Below, in pieces: positions 51,712 through 60,959 of a stretch of DNA of 64,000 bases. Every line of letters starts with the position of its first letter. Position 1 is the stretch's first letter. The notes beneath the pieces are model-generated. The model did no database searches. It was given only the letters and a program-made list of their open reading frames with translations, and was not told the origin of the DNA. Both the position numbers and the translations under genes were made by a program. Source of the stretch: Limnohabitans sp. Rim8 (GTDB lineage: Bacteria; Pseudomonadota; Gammaproteobacteria; Burkholderiales; Burkholderiaceae_C); NCBI RefSeq assembly GCF_945869175.1, contig NZ_CAMBNZ010000001.1, positions 1 to 64,000 on the forward strand. Direction: 5' to 3'.

Positions 51712-54579
51712 TCACTTGGACAGCACGAAGCCCTTGAGCTTCGAGAAGGCCGCTTCGATCAGTGCTTTTTGTTGGTCTTGGTGCAGGTGGGAGTAACCCA
51801 CCGCTGGCGATGCGGACGCTGCGCGACCGGCATAACCGAGCTTTTGACCTTCGAGCATGTTCTCGTGGATGTTGTGCTGAATGAAAAACCAGGCACCCTG
51901 GTTCTGTGGCTCGTCCTGGCACCACACGATGTCGCTGGCGTTCGGGTATTTTTTCAGCTCGGCCGCAAACGCTTTGTGCGGGAACGGATAAAGCTGCTCC
52001 ACGCGGATGATCGCGGTGTCGTCAGAGCCCTTGGCTTCGCGATGTTTGACCAAGTCGTAGTAGACCTTGCCCGAGCAAGCGATCACGCGCTTGACCTTGT
52101 CGGCCTTGAGCGCCTTGTTCTCGGGGATCACCGTCTGGAAGCTGCCTTTGGTGAACTCAGACACCGGGCTGGTGGCGTCTTTGTTGCGCAGCAGCGACTT
52201 GGGCGTGAAGATGACCAGGGGCTTGCGCAGGTCACGCACCATCTGGCGACGCAGAACATGGAAAATCTGGCTGGCCGTGGTCGGCTGCACAAGCTGCATG
52301 TTGGTGTCGGCAGCCAGTTGCATGAAACGCTCGACGCGGGCCGAGCTGTGCTCGGGGCCTTGACCTTCGTAGCCGTGCGGCAGCATCAAGGTCATGCCAT
52401 TGACACGGCCCCACTTGACTTCACCGGAGGCGATGAACTGGTCAATCACCACCTGGGCGCCGTTGGCGAAATCGCCAAACTGAGCCTCCCAGATCACCAA
52501 GGTGTGCGGGTCGTTCGATGCGTAACCGTACTCAAAAGCCAAGACAGCCTCTTCTGACAGGATCGAGTCGATGACCACAAACGGGGCCTGCTTGTCCGAG
52601 ACGTTTTGCAGGGCCACATAGGTGCCTGTGTCCCACTTCTCGCGCTTTTGGTCGTGAATCACGGCATGGCGGTGGGTGAAGGTGCCACGGCCGCTGTCTT
52701 CGCCAGACAGGCGCACTGGGTAACCACCTGCCACCAAAGAGGCAAAAGCCATGTGCTCGCCCATGCCCCAATCCACCGGGGTGTCGCCGCGCCCCATGGC
52801 GGCGCGGTCGTCGTACACCTTTTTCACCAACTGGTGCGGCGTGACAGACTCAGGAATGGTGGTGATCTTCTCGGCCAAACGCTTCCAGTCGGCCAAGGGG
52901 ATGGAGGTGTCTCCCGCATCGGTCCACTTCTTGCCCATGAAGGGAGCCCAGTCCACGGTGAACTGTGTTTTGAAGTTGGTCAACACGGGTTCGGTCGTGT
53001 TGATGCCAGCATCCAAAGCGGCGCGGTAGGCCTTGGCCATGTCGTCACCCAGGGTGTCGCCCAAGCCTTGCGTGGCCAGTTTGTCGGCAAACAACTTGCG
53101 GGTACCGGGATGGGCTGCAATCTTTTTGTACATCAAAGGTTGTGTCAGAGCGGGGGTGTCCTGCTCGTTGTGGCCCAACTTTCGGAAACACACCACGTCC
53201 AGCACCACGTCTTTTTGGAACGTCATGCGGTATTCCAAAGCCAGCTGGGTGGCCAACACCACCGCCTCCGGGTCGTCACCGTTGACGTGCAACACTGGGG
53301 CCTCGACCATCTTGACGATGTCGGTGCAGAACACGCTCGAGCGCATGTCGCGAGGGTCCGAGGTGGTGAAGCCGATCTGGTTGTTGATGATGATGTGGAC
53401 CGTGCCGCCTGTGGAGTAACCACGGGTTTGGGCCAAGGCAAAGGTTTCCTGGTTCACACCTTGGCCACCAAAGGCCGCATCGCCGTGCACCAGGACGGGC
53501 AGCACTTGCTTGCCCAACGGATCGTTTCGGCGGTCCATTCGGGCGCGCACCGAGCCTTCAACCACGGGGTTGACGATTTCCAGGTGCGAGGGGTTGAAGG
53601 CCAACGACAGGTGAACCGGCCCACCGGCGGTGTTCACGTCAGAGCTGAAGCCTTGGTGGTACTTAACGTCACCCGCAGGCAAATCTTCAGGCGCGGTGTG
53701 ATCGAACTCGGCAAACATGTCGGCCGGCAGCTTGCCCATGGTGTTGACCAAGACGTTCAGGCGGCCACGGTGGGCCATGCCGATCACCACTTCCTGCACG
53801 CCTTGCGCACCGGCTTGCTGGATCAACTCGTCCATGGCGGCAATGAAGCTTTCGCCACCTTCCAGAGAGAAACGCTTTTGTCCCACATATTTGGTGTGCA
53901 AGTAGCGCTCCAGACCTTCGGCAGCCGTCAGACGGTCGAGGATCTGCTTTTTCTTGTCCGATGTGAAATTGGGCTTGCTGCGGATGCTTTCGAGCTTTTG
54001 TTGCCACCAGCGCTTTTCAGCCTGCTCGGTGGTGTACATGTATTCCGCACCCAGCGTGCCGCAATAGGTTTCACGCAGCGCATTGAGCAGCTCGCGCAAA
54101 GACATGCGATTTTTGCCGAAAAAGGTGTTGCTGGTGTCAAACACGGTTTCTTGGTCGGCATCGGTGAAGCCAAAAAACGCGGGGTCGAGGTCAGGGATAT
54201 TGGGGCGCTCGGTCCGTTTGAGCGGGTCCAGATCGGCCCAGCGTTGGCCCACGTTGCGGTAAGCGGCGATCAGCTGCTGAACGGCGGTGCGCTTGCGGCC
54301 CATTTCGACATCGGCACTGGCCAAAACGACTTTGGTGCCGCCGGCTTTGGCGCGCTCGGCAAAAGCATTGATGACCGGCTGATGAGGCACGTCTTTGGCA
54401 TTGGAGCCATCGAGTGCTGGAACGTGCTGAAGAGCGTCGAAGTAGTCGCGCCAAGAATCGGGCACGCTGCCGGGGTTGGCCAAATAGTTGTCATACATCT
54501 CTTCAACGTAGGGGGTGTTGCCCCCGAAGAGATGGGTATTGCCTGAATAGGCAGAGTAGACGGAATTAGTCTCGCTCAT
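51712..54579 (-). CDS. odhA: 2-oxoglutarate dehydrogenase E1
   Basis: 955 residues. The N-terminal E2-interaction region [19 protein letters not shown] is clear. The thiamine diphosphate domain has [13 protein letters not shown], the [18 protein letters not shown] block and [30 protein letters not shown]. The C-terminal transketolase-like domain contains [19 protein letters not shown]. It decarboxylates 2-oxoglutarate in the TCA cycle. A GGAGG ribosome site lies 10 bases before the ATG, right behind a 7-bp hairpin. odhB follows after 70 bases. Confidence 0.97.
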   Translation of the reverse strand: MSETNSVYSAYSGNTHLFGGNTPYVEEMYDNYLANPGSVPDSWRDYFDALQHVPALDGSNAKDVPHQPVINAFAERAKAGGTKVVLASADVEMGRKRTAVQQLIAAYRNVGQRWADLDPLKRTERPNIPDLDPAFFGFTDADQETVFDTSNTFFGKNRMSLRELLNALRETYCGTLGAEYMYTTEQAEKRWWQQKLESIRSKPNFTSDKKKQILDRLTAAEGLERYLHTKYVGQKRFSLEGGESFIAAMDELIQQAGAQGVQEVVIGMAHRGRLNVLVNTMGKLPADMFAEFDHTAPEDLPAGDVKYHQGFSSDVNTAGGPVHLSLAFNPSHLEIVNPVVEGSVRARMDRRNDPLGKQVLPVLVHGDAAFGGQGVNQETFALAQTRGYSTGGTVHIIINNQIGFTTSDPRDMRSSVFCTDIVKMVEAPVLHVNGDDPEAVVLATQLALEYRMTFQKDVVLDVVCFRKLGHNEQDTPALTQPLMYKKIAAHPGTRKLFADKLATQGLGDTLGDDMAKAYRAALDAGINTTEPVLTNFKTQFTVDWAPFMGKKWTDAGDTSIPLADWKRLAEKITTIPESVTPHQLVKKVYDDRAAMGRGDTPVDWGMGEHMAFASLVAGGYPVRLSGEDSGRGTFTHRHAVIHDQKREKWDTGTYVALQNVSDKQAPFVVIDSILSEEAVLAFEYGYASNDPHTLVIWEAQFGDFANGAQVVIDQFIASGEVKWGRVNGMTLMLPHGYEGQGPEHSSARVERFMQLAADTNMQLVQPTTASQIFHVLRRQMVRDLRKPLVIFTPKSLLRNKDATSPVSEFTKGSFQTVIPENKALKADKVKRVIACSGKVYYDLVKHREAKGSDDTAIIRVEQLYPFPHKAFAAELKKYPNASDIVWCQDEPQNQGAWFFIQHNIHENMLEGQKLGYAGRAASASPAVGYSHLHQDQQKALIEAAFSKLKGFVLSK

Positions 54580-54594
54580 GTTTCGCTGACCTCC

Positions 54595-54611
54595 GTTTCC
54601 CTCGGGGAAAC
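54595..54611 (-). promoter_or_regulatory. hairpin directly upstream of the odhA ribosome site
   Basis: GTTTCCC pairs with GGGAAAC around a three-base loop, and the GGAGG of odhA follows immediately. It could influence translation initiation. The rest of the 141-base gap to prpE shows no clear promoter to me. Confidence 0.45.
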
Positions 54612-54720
54612 ATTAGTTGGTGGATTGTTACCTTCCGCGACACGGCTGGACCGGTTGGCGGATGCGACTGTGGCAGGGGAAGGGCCTGAGTACAAAACGC
54701 ATTGTGCCATGGCTTGGGAA

Positions 54721-56619
54721 TCAGCCTTTGACCCCATCCACGATCTGCTGCAAGGCAGCGGGGTCGTCCATCGTGGTCAAGTCGCCCGGGTCACGGCCTT
54801 CGGCCACCGCCTGGATGGCGCGACGCAGCAGTTTGCCGCTGCGGGTCTTGGGCAAAGCGGTCACAAAGAACACCCTGGAAGGCCGCGCCACTGCGCCCAA
54901 TTGAGAATCCACCACCTTCATCACTTCGCCTTCGAACTGAAGGCGTGACCTCGCGTCCGTCAAGCCTGAGGTGTCTTTGGCAATGGCAAAAGCCATGGCG
55001 ACCTGGCCTTTGAGCGGGTCGGCCACACCCACCACGGCCACTTCGGCGATGTTGGGGTGGCTGGAAATGCTTTCTTCGATCTCGCGGGTGCCCAGCCGGT
55101 GTCCGGCCACATTGATCACGTCATCGGTGCGGCCCAAAATAAAGAAGTAACCGTCTTCGTCACGAACCGCCCAGTCAAAGGTGCTGTAAACCAGCTTGTT
55201 CGGCACGGTGTTCCAGTAGGTTTTGACGAAACGTGCGTCATCGCCCCAAATGGTTTGCAGGTTGCCAGGAGGCAATGGGCCTTCAATGGTCAACACGCCC
55301 TTTTGATGGGCACCGGTCAGCTCTTCACCGGTCTGGTCGTCGACCAGTTTGACGTTGTAGCCATAAATGGCCTTGCCAGGCGAGCCGAACTTGCTGGGTG
55401 CTTTTTCCACGCCATTGCAAATGCTCAAAATCGGCCAACCGGTTTCGGTTTGCCAGTAGTTGTCGATGATGGGCTTGCCGCTCAAACCCTCAGAGATCCA
55501 CTTGGCGGTGGGCTCGTCGAGCGGCTCACCGGCCAAAAACAGGGCTTGCAAGCTGGACAGGTCGTATTTGCTCAGCAGCGCTGGGTCTTGTTTTTTGAGC
55601 ACCCGAATCGCCGTCGGGGCGCTGAACATGACGTTGACTTGGTATTTTTCGACCAAACTCCACCAAATGCCGCCGTCCGGCCGGATCGGCAGGCCTTCGT
55701 ACAGGATGGTCGCCATGCCGCCGATCAGCGGGCCATAGATGATGTAGCTGTGGCCCACCACCCACCCAATGTCGCTGGTGCAGAAAAACGTGCCACCGGC
55801 TTGTCCTTCAAAGACGTACGGGATGCTGGCGGCCAAAGCCACGGTGTAGCCACCGGTGTCGCGCTGAACCCCCTTGGGCTTGCCCGTGGTGCCCGATGTG
55901 TACAGCGTGTAGCTGGGGTGTGTCGATTCGACCCACTCGCATGGCACCACCGCGTCCAAGTGCTTGGCGCGCTCGGTGGCGTAGTCCACATCGCGGCTGG
56001 CCACAGCCGTGAAGGCCGACAGCTGACGGTCCACCATGATCACCTTGGCAGGCTTGTGGGCGGACAATTCGATGGCCTCGTCCAGTAACGGTTTGTAAGG
56101 CACCACCTTGCCACCGCGCGAACCGGCGTCGGCGCTGATGATGACTTTGGGCGAAGCGTCTTCGATGCGGGTGGCCAGGGAATGAGAGGCGAAACCGCCA
56201 AACACCACCGAATGGATGGCACCCAGACGGACGCAAGCGAGCATGGCGAATGCTGCCTCGGCGATCATGGGCATGTAAATCAGCACGCGGTCGCCTTTGA
56301 CCACACCCAGGTCTTGCAACACAGCAGCCATGCGCTGGACTTCGGCATGCAGTTCGCGGAAGGTGTAGGTTTTTTCCTGATCGGTTTCGGTCGAAACAAA
56401 GATCAACGCAGGCTGTTCTGCCCGCTCGGCCAAGTGGCGGTCCACCGCGTTGTGGCACAGGTTGGTTTGCCCCCCCACAAACCATTTGGCAAAGGGCGGC
56501 TGACTGTAGTCACAGATTCGCTGCGGCTGGACTTTCCAGTCCACCAACTTCGCCTGTTCGGCCCAAAAAGCGTCGCGGTCGTTGATCGAGCGTGCGTGAA
56601 AGTCAGCAAAGTTGCCCAT
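54721..56619 (-). CDS. prpE: propionate--CoA ligase PrpE-type (acyl-CoA synthetase)
   Basis: 632 residues from the ATG at 56619, which has AGGAGAC six bases upstream. The ANL-superfamily motifs are TLYTSGTTGKPKGVQRDTGGY, DNYWQTETGWP, LGRTDDVINVAGHRLGTREIEE and the C-terminal catalytic lysine in LPKTRSGKLLRRAIQ, which can be acetylated. The N-terminus ICDYSQPPFAKWFVGGQTNLCHNAVDRHL favours PrpE over acetyl-CoA synthetase, but acetate could be used too. No methylcitrate-cycle genes are near. Confidence 0.88.
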   Translation of the reverse strand: MGNFADFHARSINDRDAFWAEQAKLVDWKVQPQRICDYSQPPFAKWFVGGQTNLCHNAVDRHLAERAEQPALIFVSTETDQEKTYTFRELHAEVQRMAAVLQDLGVVKGDRVLIYMPMIAEAAFAMLACVRLGAIHSVVFGGFASHSLATRIEDASPKVIISADAGSRGGKVVPYKPLLDEAIELSAHKPAKVIMVDRQLSAFTAVASRDVDYATERAKHLDAVVPCEWVESTHPSYTLYTSGTTGKPKGVQRDTGGYTVALAASIPYVFEGQAGGTFFCTSDIGWVVGHSYIIYGPLIGGMATILYEGLPIRPDGGIWWSLVEKYQVNVMFSAPTAIRVLKKQDPALLSKYDLSSLQALFLAGEPLDEPTAKWISEGLSGKPIIDNYWQTETGWPILSICNGVEKAPSKFGSPGKAIYGYNVKLVDDQTGEELTGAHQKGVLTIEGPLPPGNLQTIWGDDARFVKTYWNTVPNKLVYSTFDWAVRDEDGYFFILGRTDDVINVAGHRLGTREIEESISSHPNIAEVAVVGVADPLKGQVAMAFAIAKDTSGLTDARSRLQFEGEVMKVVDSQLGAVARPSRVFFVTALPKTRSGKLLRRAIQAVAEGRDPGDLTTMDDPAALQQIVDGVKG

Positions 56620-56694
56620 GAAAGTCTCCTGAATGCCTGGCCACATGAAGTCGGTGATGGGGCGGTTCCGTGGCACCACCCCGTACTTTTGAAT

Positions 56695-56706
56695 TCATAA
56701 TTATGA
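56695..56706. promoter_or_regulatory. 12-bp palindrome in the prpE upstream region
   Basis: TCATAATTATGA is a perfect palindrome 75 bases before the prpE ATG. On the minus strand TTGCAA and TATGAA flank and overlap it at 16-base spacing, so it may sit in a promoter. The remaining 203-base gap to the hydrolase gene shows nothing else I can support. Confidence 0.35.
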
Positions 56707-56822
56707 CGAAGTGACTTGCAAGAAGCTGACTCCACAAATGCAGTGCGCAAAGTAACCATATCGCTACAGTCAAGGCTCTGAAGTCCGGACCAGGGTCAAG
56801 ACACACAAAACCGTTGAGGGCA

Positions 56823-57428
56823 TCACTTGAACAGGCTTTGCAAGAGCTTGAATTGCGAGTGCTCTGCTGTGCGAACCCACTCGAAAGCCACCATTTCAGC
56901 CGTCACCAGCTCAGCCCCGGCCCCGGCCAAACGGTCGTAAGCGGCATCGCGGTTGCGCTCGGTGCGGGAGCTGCACGCGTCGGTCACCACCCACACCTCG
57001 AACTCGTCTTCGAGCACATCGAGCGCGGTTTGCATGAGGCAAATATGGGCCTCGCAGCCGGCCAACACAATGGTTTTGCGCTCTTCGACACCGGGCTGGG
57101 GTTTTTGCAGGTGGCGAGGCAAACTGCGTGCGTTGCCCTTCGGCGCTTGGGGCGGCTCAGGTTGAAGCCATTCGCCCAAGCCCTCTTCCACAGCGCTGAA
57201 CTGCATCTTGGCCAACACTTGGCGGCAGTGGCTGCGGATTTCAGGCGGCATCTCGCCCAAGCGGGAAGGGTTTTGCTCGGTGCCCCAGGTCGGTACGGAC
57301 AAGGCTTGGGCCAAGGTGGCCAAGCGGGCGGCATTGGCCCAAACGGCTTCGGCGTCCCACATCACGGGCTTGAGGCGGGCCTGAAAATCCACCAACACCA
57401 GTTGGCTTTCGTCTGCATCGATCAACAT
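56823..57428 (-). CDS. isochorismatase-like cysteine hydrolase (YcaC-type)
   Basis: 201 residues from the ATG at 57428, preceded by GGAG. The catalytic aspartate is in LVLVDFQARLKPVM and the nucleophile in IVLAGCEAHICLMQTALDVL near residue 118. The family hydrolyses amides, nitriles or isochorismate; this shape resembles the poorly characterised YcaC group, so the substrate is unknown. It is divergent from the VOC protein gene and lies upstream of prpE. Confidence 0.85.
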   Translation of the reverse strand: MLIDADESQLVLVDFQARLKPVMWDAEAVWANAARLATLAQALSVPTWGTEQNPSRLGEMPPEIRSHCRQVLAKMQFSAVEEGLGEWLQPEPPQAPKGNARSLPRHLQKPQPGVEERKTIVLAGCEAHICLMQTALDVLEDEFEVWVVTDACSSRTERNRDAAYDRLAGAGAELVTAEMVAFEWVRTAEHSQFKLLQSLFK

Positions 57429-57527
57429 AAGGGCTCCATGGAAGGGTGCCTCGATTGTCGCAGGCCCGCGTGGGTACAAAGGGGTGGCCATCCGTTATGC
57501 TCCACGCCAACAATCTGATCTTGAAAA

Positions 57528-58235
57528 ATGAAAACCCAAATTGACCACCTCGTGGTGATGGCCTCATCCTTAGAAGCAGGCGTGCAATGGTGTGAAGACA
57601 CGCTCGGCATCACCCCCGGGCCAGGCGGCGAACACGAAAAATACGGCACCCACAACCGCCTGTTCAAAATTGCTTCGCCCAAGTTCCCTCTGGCGTATTT
57701 TGAAATCATCGCCATCAACCCAGCGGCCGTGATCCCCAAGCGCTCACAGGTGCCGCGTTGGTTCGACATGGACAACGCCGCTTTGCAAAAAGCCGTCGCG
57801 CTTGGCCCCAGACTCATCCACTTTGTCAGCAGCACCGACGACGTGAAAGCCGCCCGCCATGTGCTGCGCACCCAAGGGATTGAACGCGGCCAGGTCGTGC
57901 ACGCCAGCCGCAAATCGAGCAAGGGCACGCTCAACTGGCAAATCACCGTGCGCGAAGACGGCGAACGGCTTTTCGACGGCACTTTGCCCACCTTGATTCA
58001 ATGGGGCAAGCCCGATGCCACCGACCCGCTCCGCCTGCACCCGCGCAACAGCCTGCCGCGATCAGGGGTGACGCTGCAAAGCCTAAGCGTGCAACACCCC
58101 AGCGCGGCCAAACTGCAAGCCGCTTACGAATCCATCGGGCTGGAAGGCATCGCCCTTGAAGCCGGCGTTGCAAACTTGGTGGCCACACTGCAAACCCCCA
58201 AAGGCTTGGTGCAACTGCAAAGCTTGGGGCTGTGA
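57528..58235 (+). CDS. VOC-superfamily (glyoxalase-like) protein
   Basis: 235 residues. The N-terminal IDHLVVMASSLEAGVQWCEDTLGITPGPGGEHEKYGTHNRLFKI block is typical of the Glyoxalase_3 group, with a likely metal-site His near residue 7 and an extended C-terminal half. Members include lyases and dioxygenase relatives, but this group is uncharacterised. It is divergent from the cysteine hydrolase and converges on the 162-residue hypothetical gene. Confidence 0.82.
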   Translation: MKTQIDHLVVMASSLEAGVQWCEDTLGITPGPGGEHEKYGTHNRLFKIASPKFPLAYFEIIAINPAAVIPKRSQVPRWFDMDNAALQKAVALGPRLIHFVSSTDDVKAARHVLRTQGIERGQVVHASRKSSKGTLNWQITVREDGERLFDGTLPTLIQWGKPDATDPLRLHPRNSLPRSGVTLQSLSVQHPSAAKLQAAYESIGLEGIALEAGVANLVATLQTPKGLVQLQSLGL

Positions 58236-58278
58236 TGGAGAGCACAGCAGCCTGCCGCTGATGCTCAGCGGGCTCTGA

Positions 58279-58767
58279 TCATGGTTTGGCAAATTCGGCA
58301 TCCACCCACGCTTGGGCGGTCTGGCGGTTGAGCTTGAAGGCTGCCGAGACCTTGATCTCGGCCAAGGCATCACCGCTGTCGTCCTGTGCACTCAGCATGG
58401 CGTAGGGGTTGTCCTCGTCGGGCACGATGCGCAACAACACCGTCACCCGACTGTCTTGGCCATTGACAGTGACGCTTTGGTTGAGTTGCGCATGCAGCTG
58501 CTGCTCACTGCGACGCACAAATTCACCGGCGGTTTTGACCAAGGTGATGAAGGCTGAGCCGTCCAGCGGCTTGGGGTTCTTTTTGTCTCGGCCCATGGTC
58601 CAGGGGCCTACCAAAGCGGGCTCACTCTCACCCGCTTTGTACATGGCCACGGCCCAACCGTCGTCATCGTCATTTTTGACCACCTGGGCCGTCCACTGCT
58701 CGTTTTGCCAACGGCGGGGCTCTTGGACCAGCGGCTGGCCTTGCATGTCTTGCGTGTTGTCGTTCAT
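58279..58767 (-). CDS. conserved hypothetical protein next to recQ
   Basis: 162 residues from the ATG at 58767; the longer ORF overlaps recQ. There is no signal or membrane segment. The sequence has a WTAQVVKNDDDDGWAVAMYKAGESEPALVGPWTMGRDKKNPKPLDGSAFITLVKTAGEFVRR block that looks like a beta-rich fold, and an acidic middle. I do not recognise the family. It starts 35 bases after the recQ stop on the same strand and is probably co-transcribed. A hairpin past its end lacks a T tract. Confidence 0.72.
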   Translation of the reverse strand: MNDNTQDMQGQPLVQEPRRWQNEQWTAQVVKNDDDDGWAVAMYKAGESEPALVGPWTMGRDKKNPKPLDGSAFITLVKTAGEFVRRSEQQLHAQLNQSVTVNGQDSRVTVLLRIVPDEDNPYAMLSAQDDSGDALAEIKVSAAFKLNRQTAQAWVDAEFAKP

Positions 58768-58802
58768 CGTGGTGGCCCTCAAATTCAAGCGTCGATCATG
58801 CC

Positions 58803-60872
58803 TCAAGGGCGCAGGTGCAATGCCAGCAGCAGCACCTGGCTGGCCCCTTGCTCACGCAAAAGGGCTGCCGCCAAGGTGGCGGTCCAGCGGGTGCGCACAT
58901 CGGTGCTCACCAGCAGCAGGAGTCCGGCGGGCAAAGCGGCATCGGGTGCAAGGCGAATGGCCGATTCCAGGTGCGCCACCACGGGGGTCGAAGCCGCGTC
59001 ATCCGGGGCGGGCCCACCCGTCCAAATCAACACGTCATACAAAGGCAAACGCCCCTTTTGGGCGATGTGCTTGGCCACACACCTGTTGGACGCCATGTTG
59101 GGCGCAGGCATGGGCACCACTCCCACAGGACGCATGGGCCAAGTCTTGGCCCAGCGCCCCAGCAGGGCCACTGCACCCGCCAGGATCTCTGCAGGGACAT
59201 CACCGGGCGCGGCAACACGCAAAGCCTGCAGTTCGGCCACCCACACCGGGTCGTCGGCAAAGGCCACGGCACGGCCCTCCTCAAAACCCCGAATACTGCC
59301 CTTGCGCCCCACCCCGCCAGGCCAGCGCTTGCGCGGCTCAATGTCCACCTCCATGCCGCGCAAAAAATCACGCGCCGCAAGCAGTTTGTCTGGCGAAGGC
59401 GCAAGACCCGGAAACGGCAATTGAGCCGTGCAAACTGAGCAGCGCCCGCACGGCGCGGGCGAAGGGTCATCCAGCGCGGTTTGCAAATAAGCCATCAAAC
59501 AACCTTGGCCATGTGCGTACTGGCGCATGGTGTCCGCCTCTTGCTGGCGCACCTGGGCCAGCGCCGTCCATTTGGCCGTGTCGTGCACATAGGGCACGCC
59601 CGTGGCACGCCAAGCCGAGCCGTCTTTGTCCACCACGCCCTCCACCGCCAAAATTTTGAGCAGCGCCTCCAGCCTGCCTCGGCGCACACCCGTGTCGGCT
59701 TCGATCTCGATCAGGCTGCGCTCATCACGGCCCAAGCTGGCGAGCACTTTGGCAGCCGCAGCGGCATCGGGAATGGACGCCGTGGCGAAGTAATCCCAAA
59801 TGCGCTCATCGGCATCCGACGGCAGCAACACCCCTTCCGCATGCGCCACCGCTCGCCCGGCCCGGCCCACCTGCTGGTAATACGCAACGGGCGACGCGGG
59901 CGAGCCCACATGCACGCAAAAACCCAAATCCGGCTTGTCATAGCCCATGCCCAAGGCCGAGGTGGCCACCACCGCCTTCACTTGGTTGTGGCGCAAACGC
60001 TCTTCCACCTTCAGACGGGTGTCGGCGTCGGTCTGCCCGGTGTAGGCATCGACCGCATGGCCGCAGTGGCGCAAAAAAGCCGTCAGACGCTGCGCCTCGG
60101 CCACCGTCAGCACATACACAATGCCCGAGCCGGGAAGTTGTTCCAGGGCATCGGCGATCCAGGCGTAACGCTGCAAGGGCGACAGCCCCGGCACCACCGA
60201 CAGCGTGAGCGAGGTGCGCGCCAGCGTGCCGCGAAACGTCACCGTGTTCGCGCCCAGCTGCTTGCCAATGTCGAGCGTCACCCGCTCGTTGGCCGTGGCC
60301 GTGGTGGCCAGCACACTGGCCGTGGGCGTGGACAGCAGCGCCCGTGCAAGCCGCTGGTAGTCGGGTCGGAAGTCAAAACCCCAATCGCTGATGCAATGCG
60401 CTTCATCGATCACGATCAAGCCCACCCGGGCCAGCAAAGCGCCCAGTCGCGCCGCAAAACGCGGATTGCCCAGCCGCTCGGGCGAGACCAGCAACACGTC
60501 CATGTTGTCGGCATCGAGCCGCTGAAACACATCGTCCCAATCGTCGAGGTTGGTGGAGTTGATCGTGGCTGCCTTCAGGCCCGCCCGCTCAGCCGCGCTC
60601 ACCTGGTCGCGCATGAGGGCCAGCAGGGGCGAGATCACCAGGGTGGGGCCTGCGCCCGTGCTGCGAAGCGCGTGCGTGGCAGCCCAATACACCGCCGACT
60701 TGCCCCAGCCCGTGGCCTGCACCACCAACACCCGCGATGCCGTTTGCAGCACAGCGTGCACGGCATCCACCTGGTCAGACCGAGGCAACGCGTCGGGCCC
60801 GGCCAAGCGAGCCAGGATGGTCAACAGGTGCTGCTCTGCGAATTCACGTTCCATCGGGTTCGGACTGCTCAT
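58803..60872 (-). CDS. RecQ-type ATP-dependent DNA helicase with C-terminal phosphoribosyltransferase-like domain
   Basis: 689 residues. The helicase core has Walker A VQATGWGKSAVYW near 56, the DEAH box VIDEAHCISDWGFDFRPDYQRL near 155, and motif VI QQVGRAGR near 335. Four cysteines (CLMAYLQ... PCGRCSVC) make the RecQ zinc site near 460-480. No HRDC domain follows; instead the last about 150 residues (from RPVGVVPMPAPNMASNRCVAKHIAQKGRLP to LLVSTDVRTRWTATLAAALLRE) resemble a degenerate PRTase fold. Translation probably depends on an 18-codon ORF that ends 4 bases before its ATG. Confidence 0.88.
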   Translation of the reverse strand: MSSPNPMEREFAEQHLLTILARLAGPDALPRSDQVDAVHAVLQTASRVLVVQATGWGKSAVYWAATHALRSTGAGPTLVISPLLALMRDQVSAAERAGLKAATINSTNLDDWDDVFQRLDADNMDVLLVSPERLGNPRFAARLGALLARVGLIVIDEAHCISDWGFDFRPDYQRLARALLSTPTASVLATTATANERVTLDIGKQLGANTVTFRGTLARTSLTLSVVPGLSPLQRYAWIADALEQLPGSGIVYVLTVAEAQRLTAFLRHCGHAVDAYTGQTDADTRLKVEERLRHNQVKAVVATSALGMGYDKPDLGFCVHVGSPASPVAYYQQVGRAGRAVAHAEGVLLPSDADERIWDYFATASIPDAAAAAKVLASLGRDERSLIEIEADTGVRRGRLEALLKILAVEGVVDKDGSAWRATGVPYVHDTAKWTALAQVRQQEADTMRQYAHGQGCLMAYLQTALDDPSPAPCGRCSVCTAQLPFPGLAPSPDKLLAARDFLRGMEVDIEPRKRWPGGVGRKGSIRGFEEGRAVAFADDPVWVAELQALRVAAPGDVPAEILAGAVALLGRWAKTWPMRPVGVVPMPAPNMASNRCVAKHIAQKGRLPLYDVLIWTGGPAPDDAASTPVVAHLESAIRLAPDAALPAGLLLLVSTDVRTRWTATLAAALLREQGASQVLLLALHLRP

Positions 60873-60876
60873 CGAT

Positions 60877-60933
60877 TCACCCAGCCAAACTACAGTTCAA
60901 CATCTCGATGTTGGGAATGGTGAGGGTTGACAT
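60877..60933 (-). CDS. candidate 18-codon upstream ORF of recQ
   Basis: ATG at 60933 with GGGAGG seven bases upstream, a much better ribosome site than that of recQ. The predicted peptide is MSTLTIPNIEMLNCSLAG. The stop TGA is followed after four bases by the recQ ATG, so terminating ribosomes could restart on recQ. A perfect inverted repeat (CAACATC/GATGTTG) lies in its second half. Expression is not proven. Confidence 0.45.
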   Translation of the reverse strand: MSTLTIPNIEMLNCSLAG

Positions 60934-60959
60934 CGGGTGCCTCCCGCGGATTGAGAAGG

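Noticed and set aside
54721-56619. Acetyl-CoA synthetase (acs) call
   Set aside because: The N-terminal and C-terminal signatures fit PrpE better; kept as an alternative only.
58255-58271. Hairpin between the VOC gene and the hypothetical gene
   Set aside because: Seven-bp stem, no T tract on either strand.
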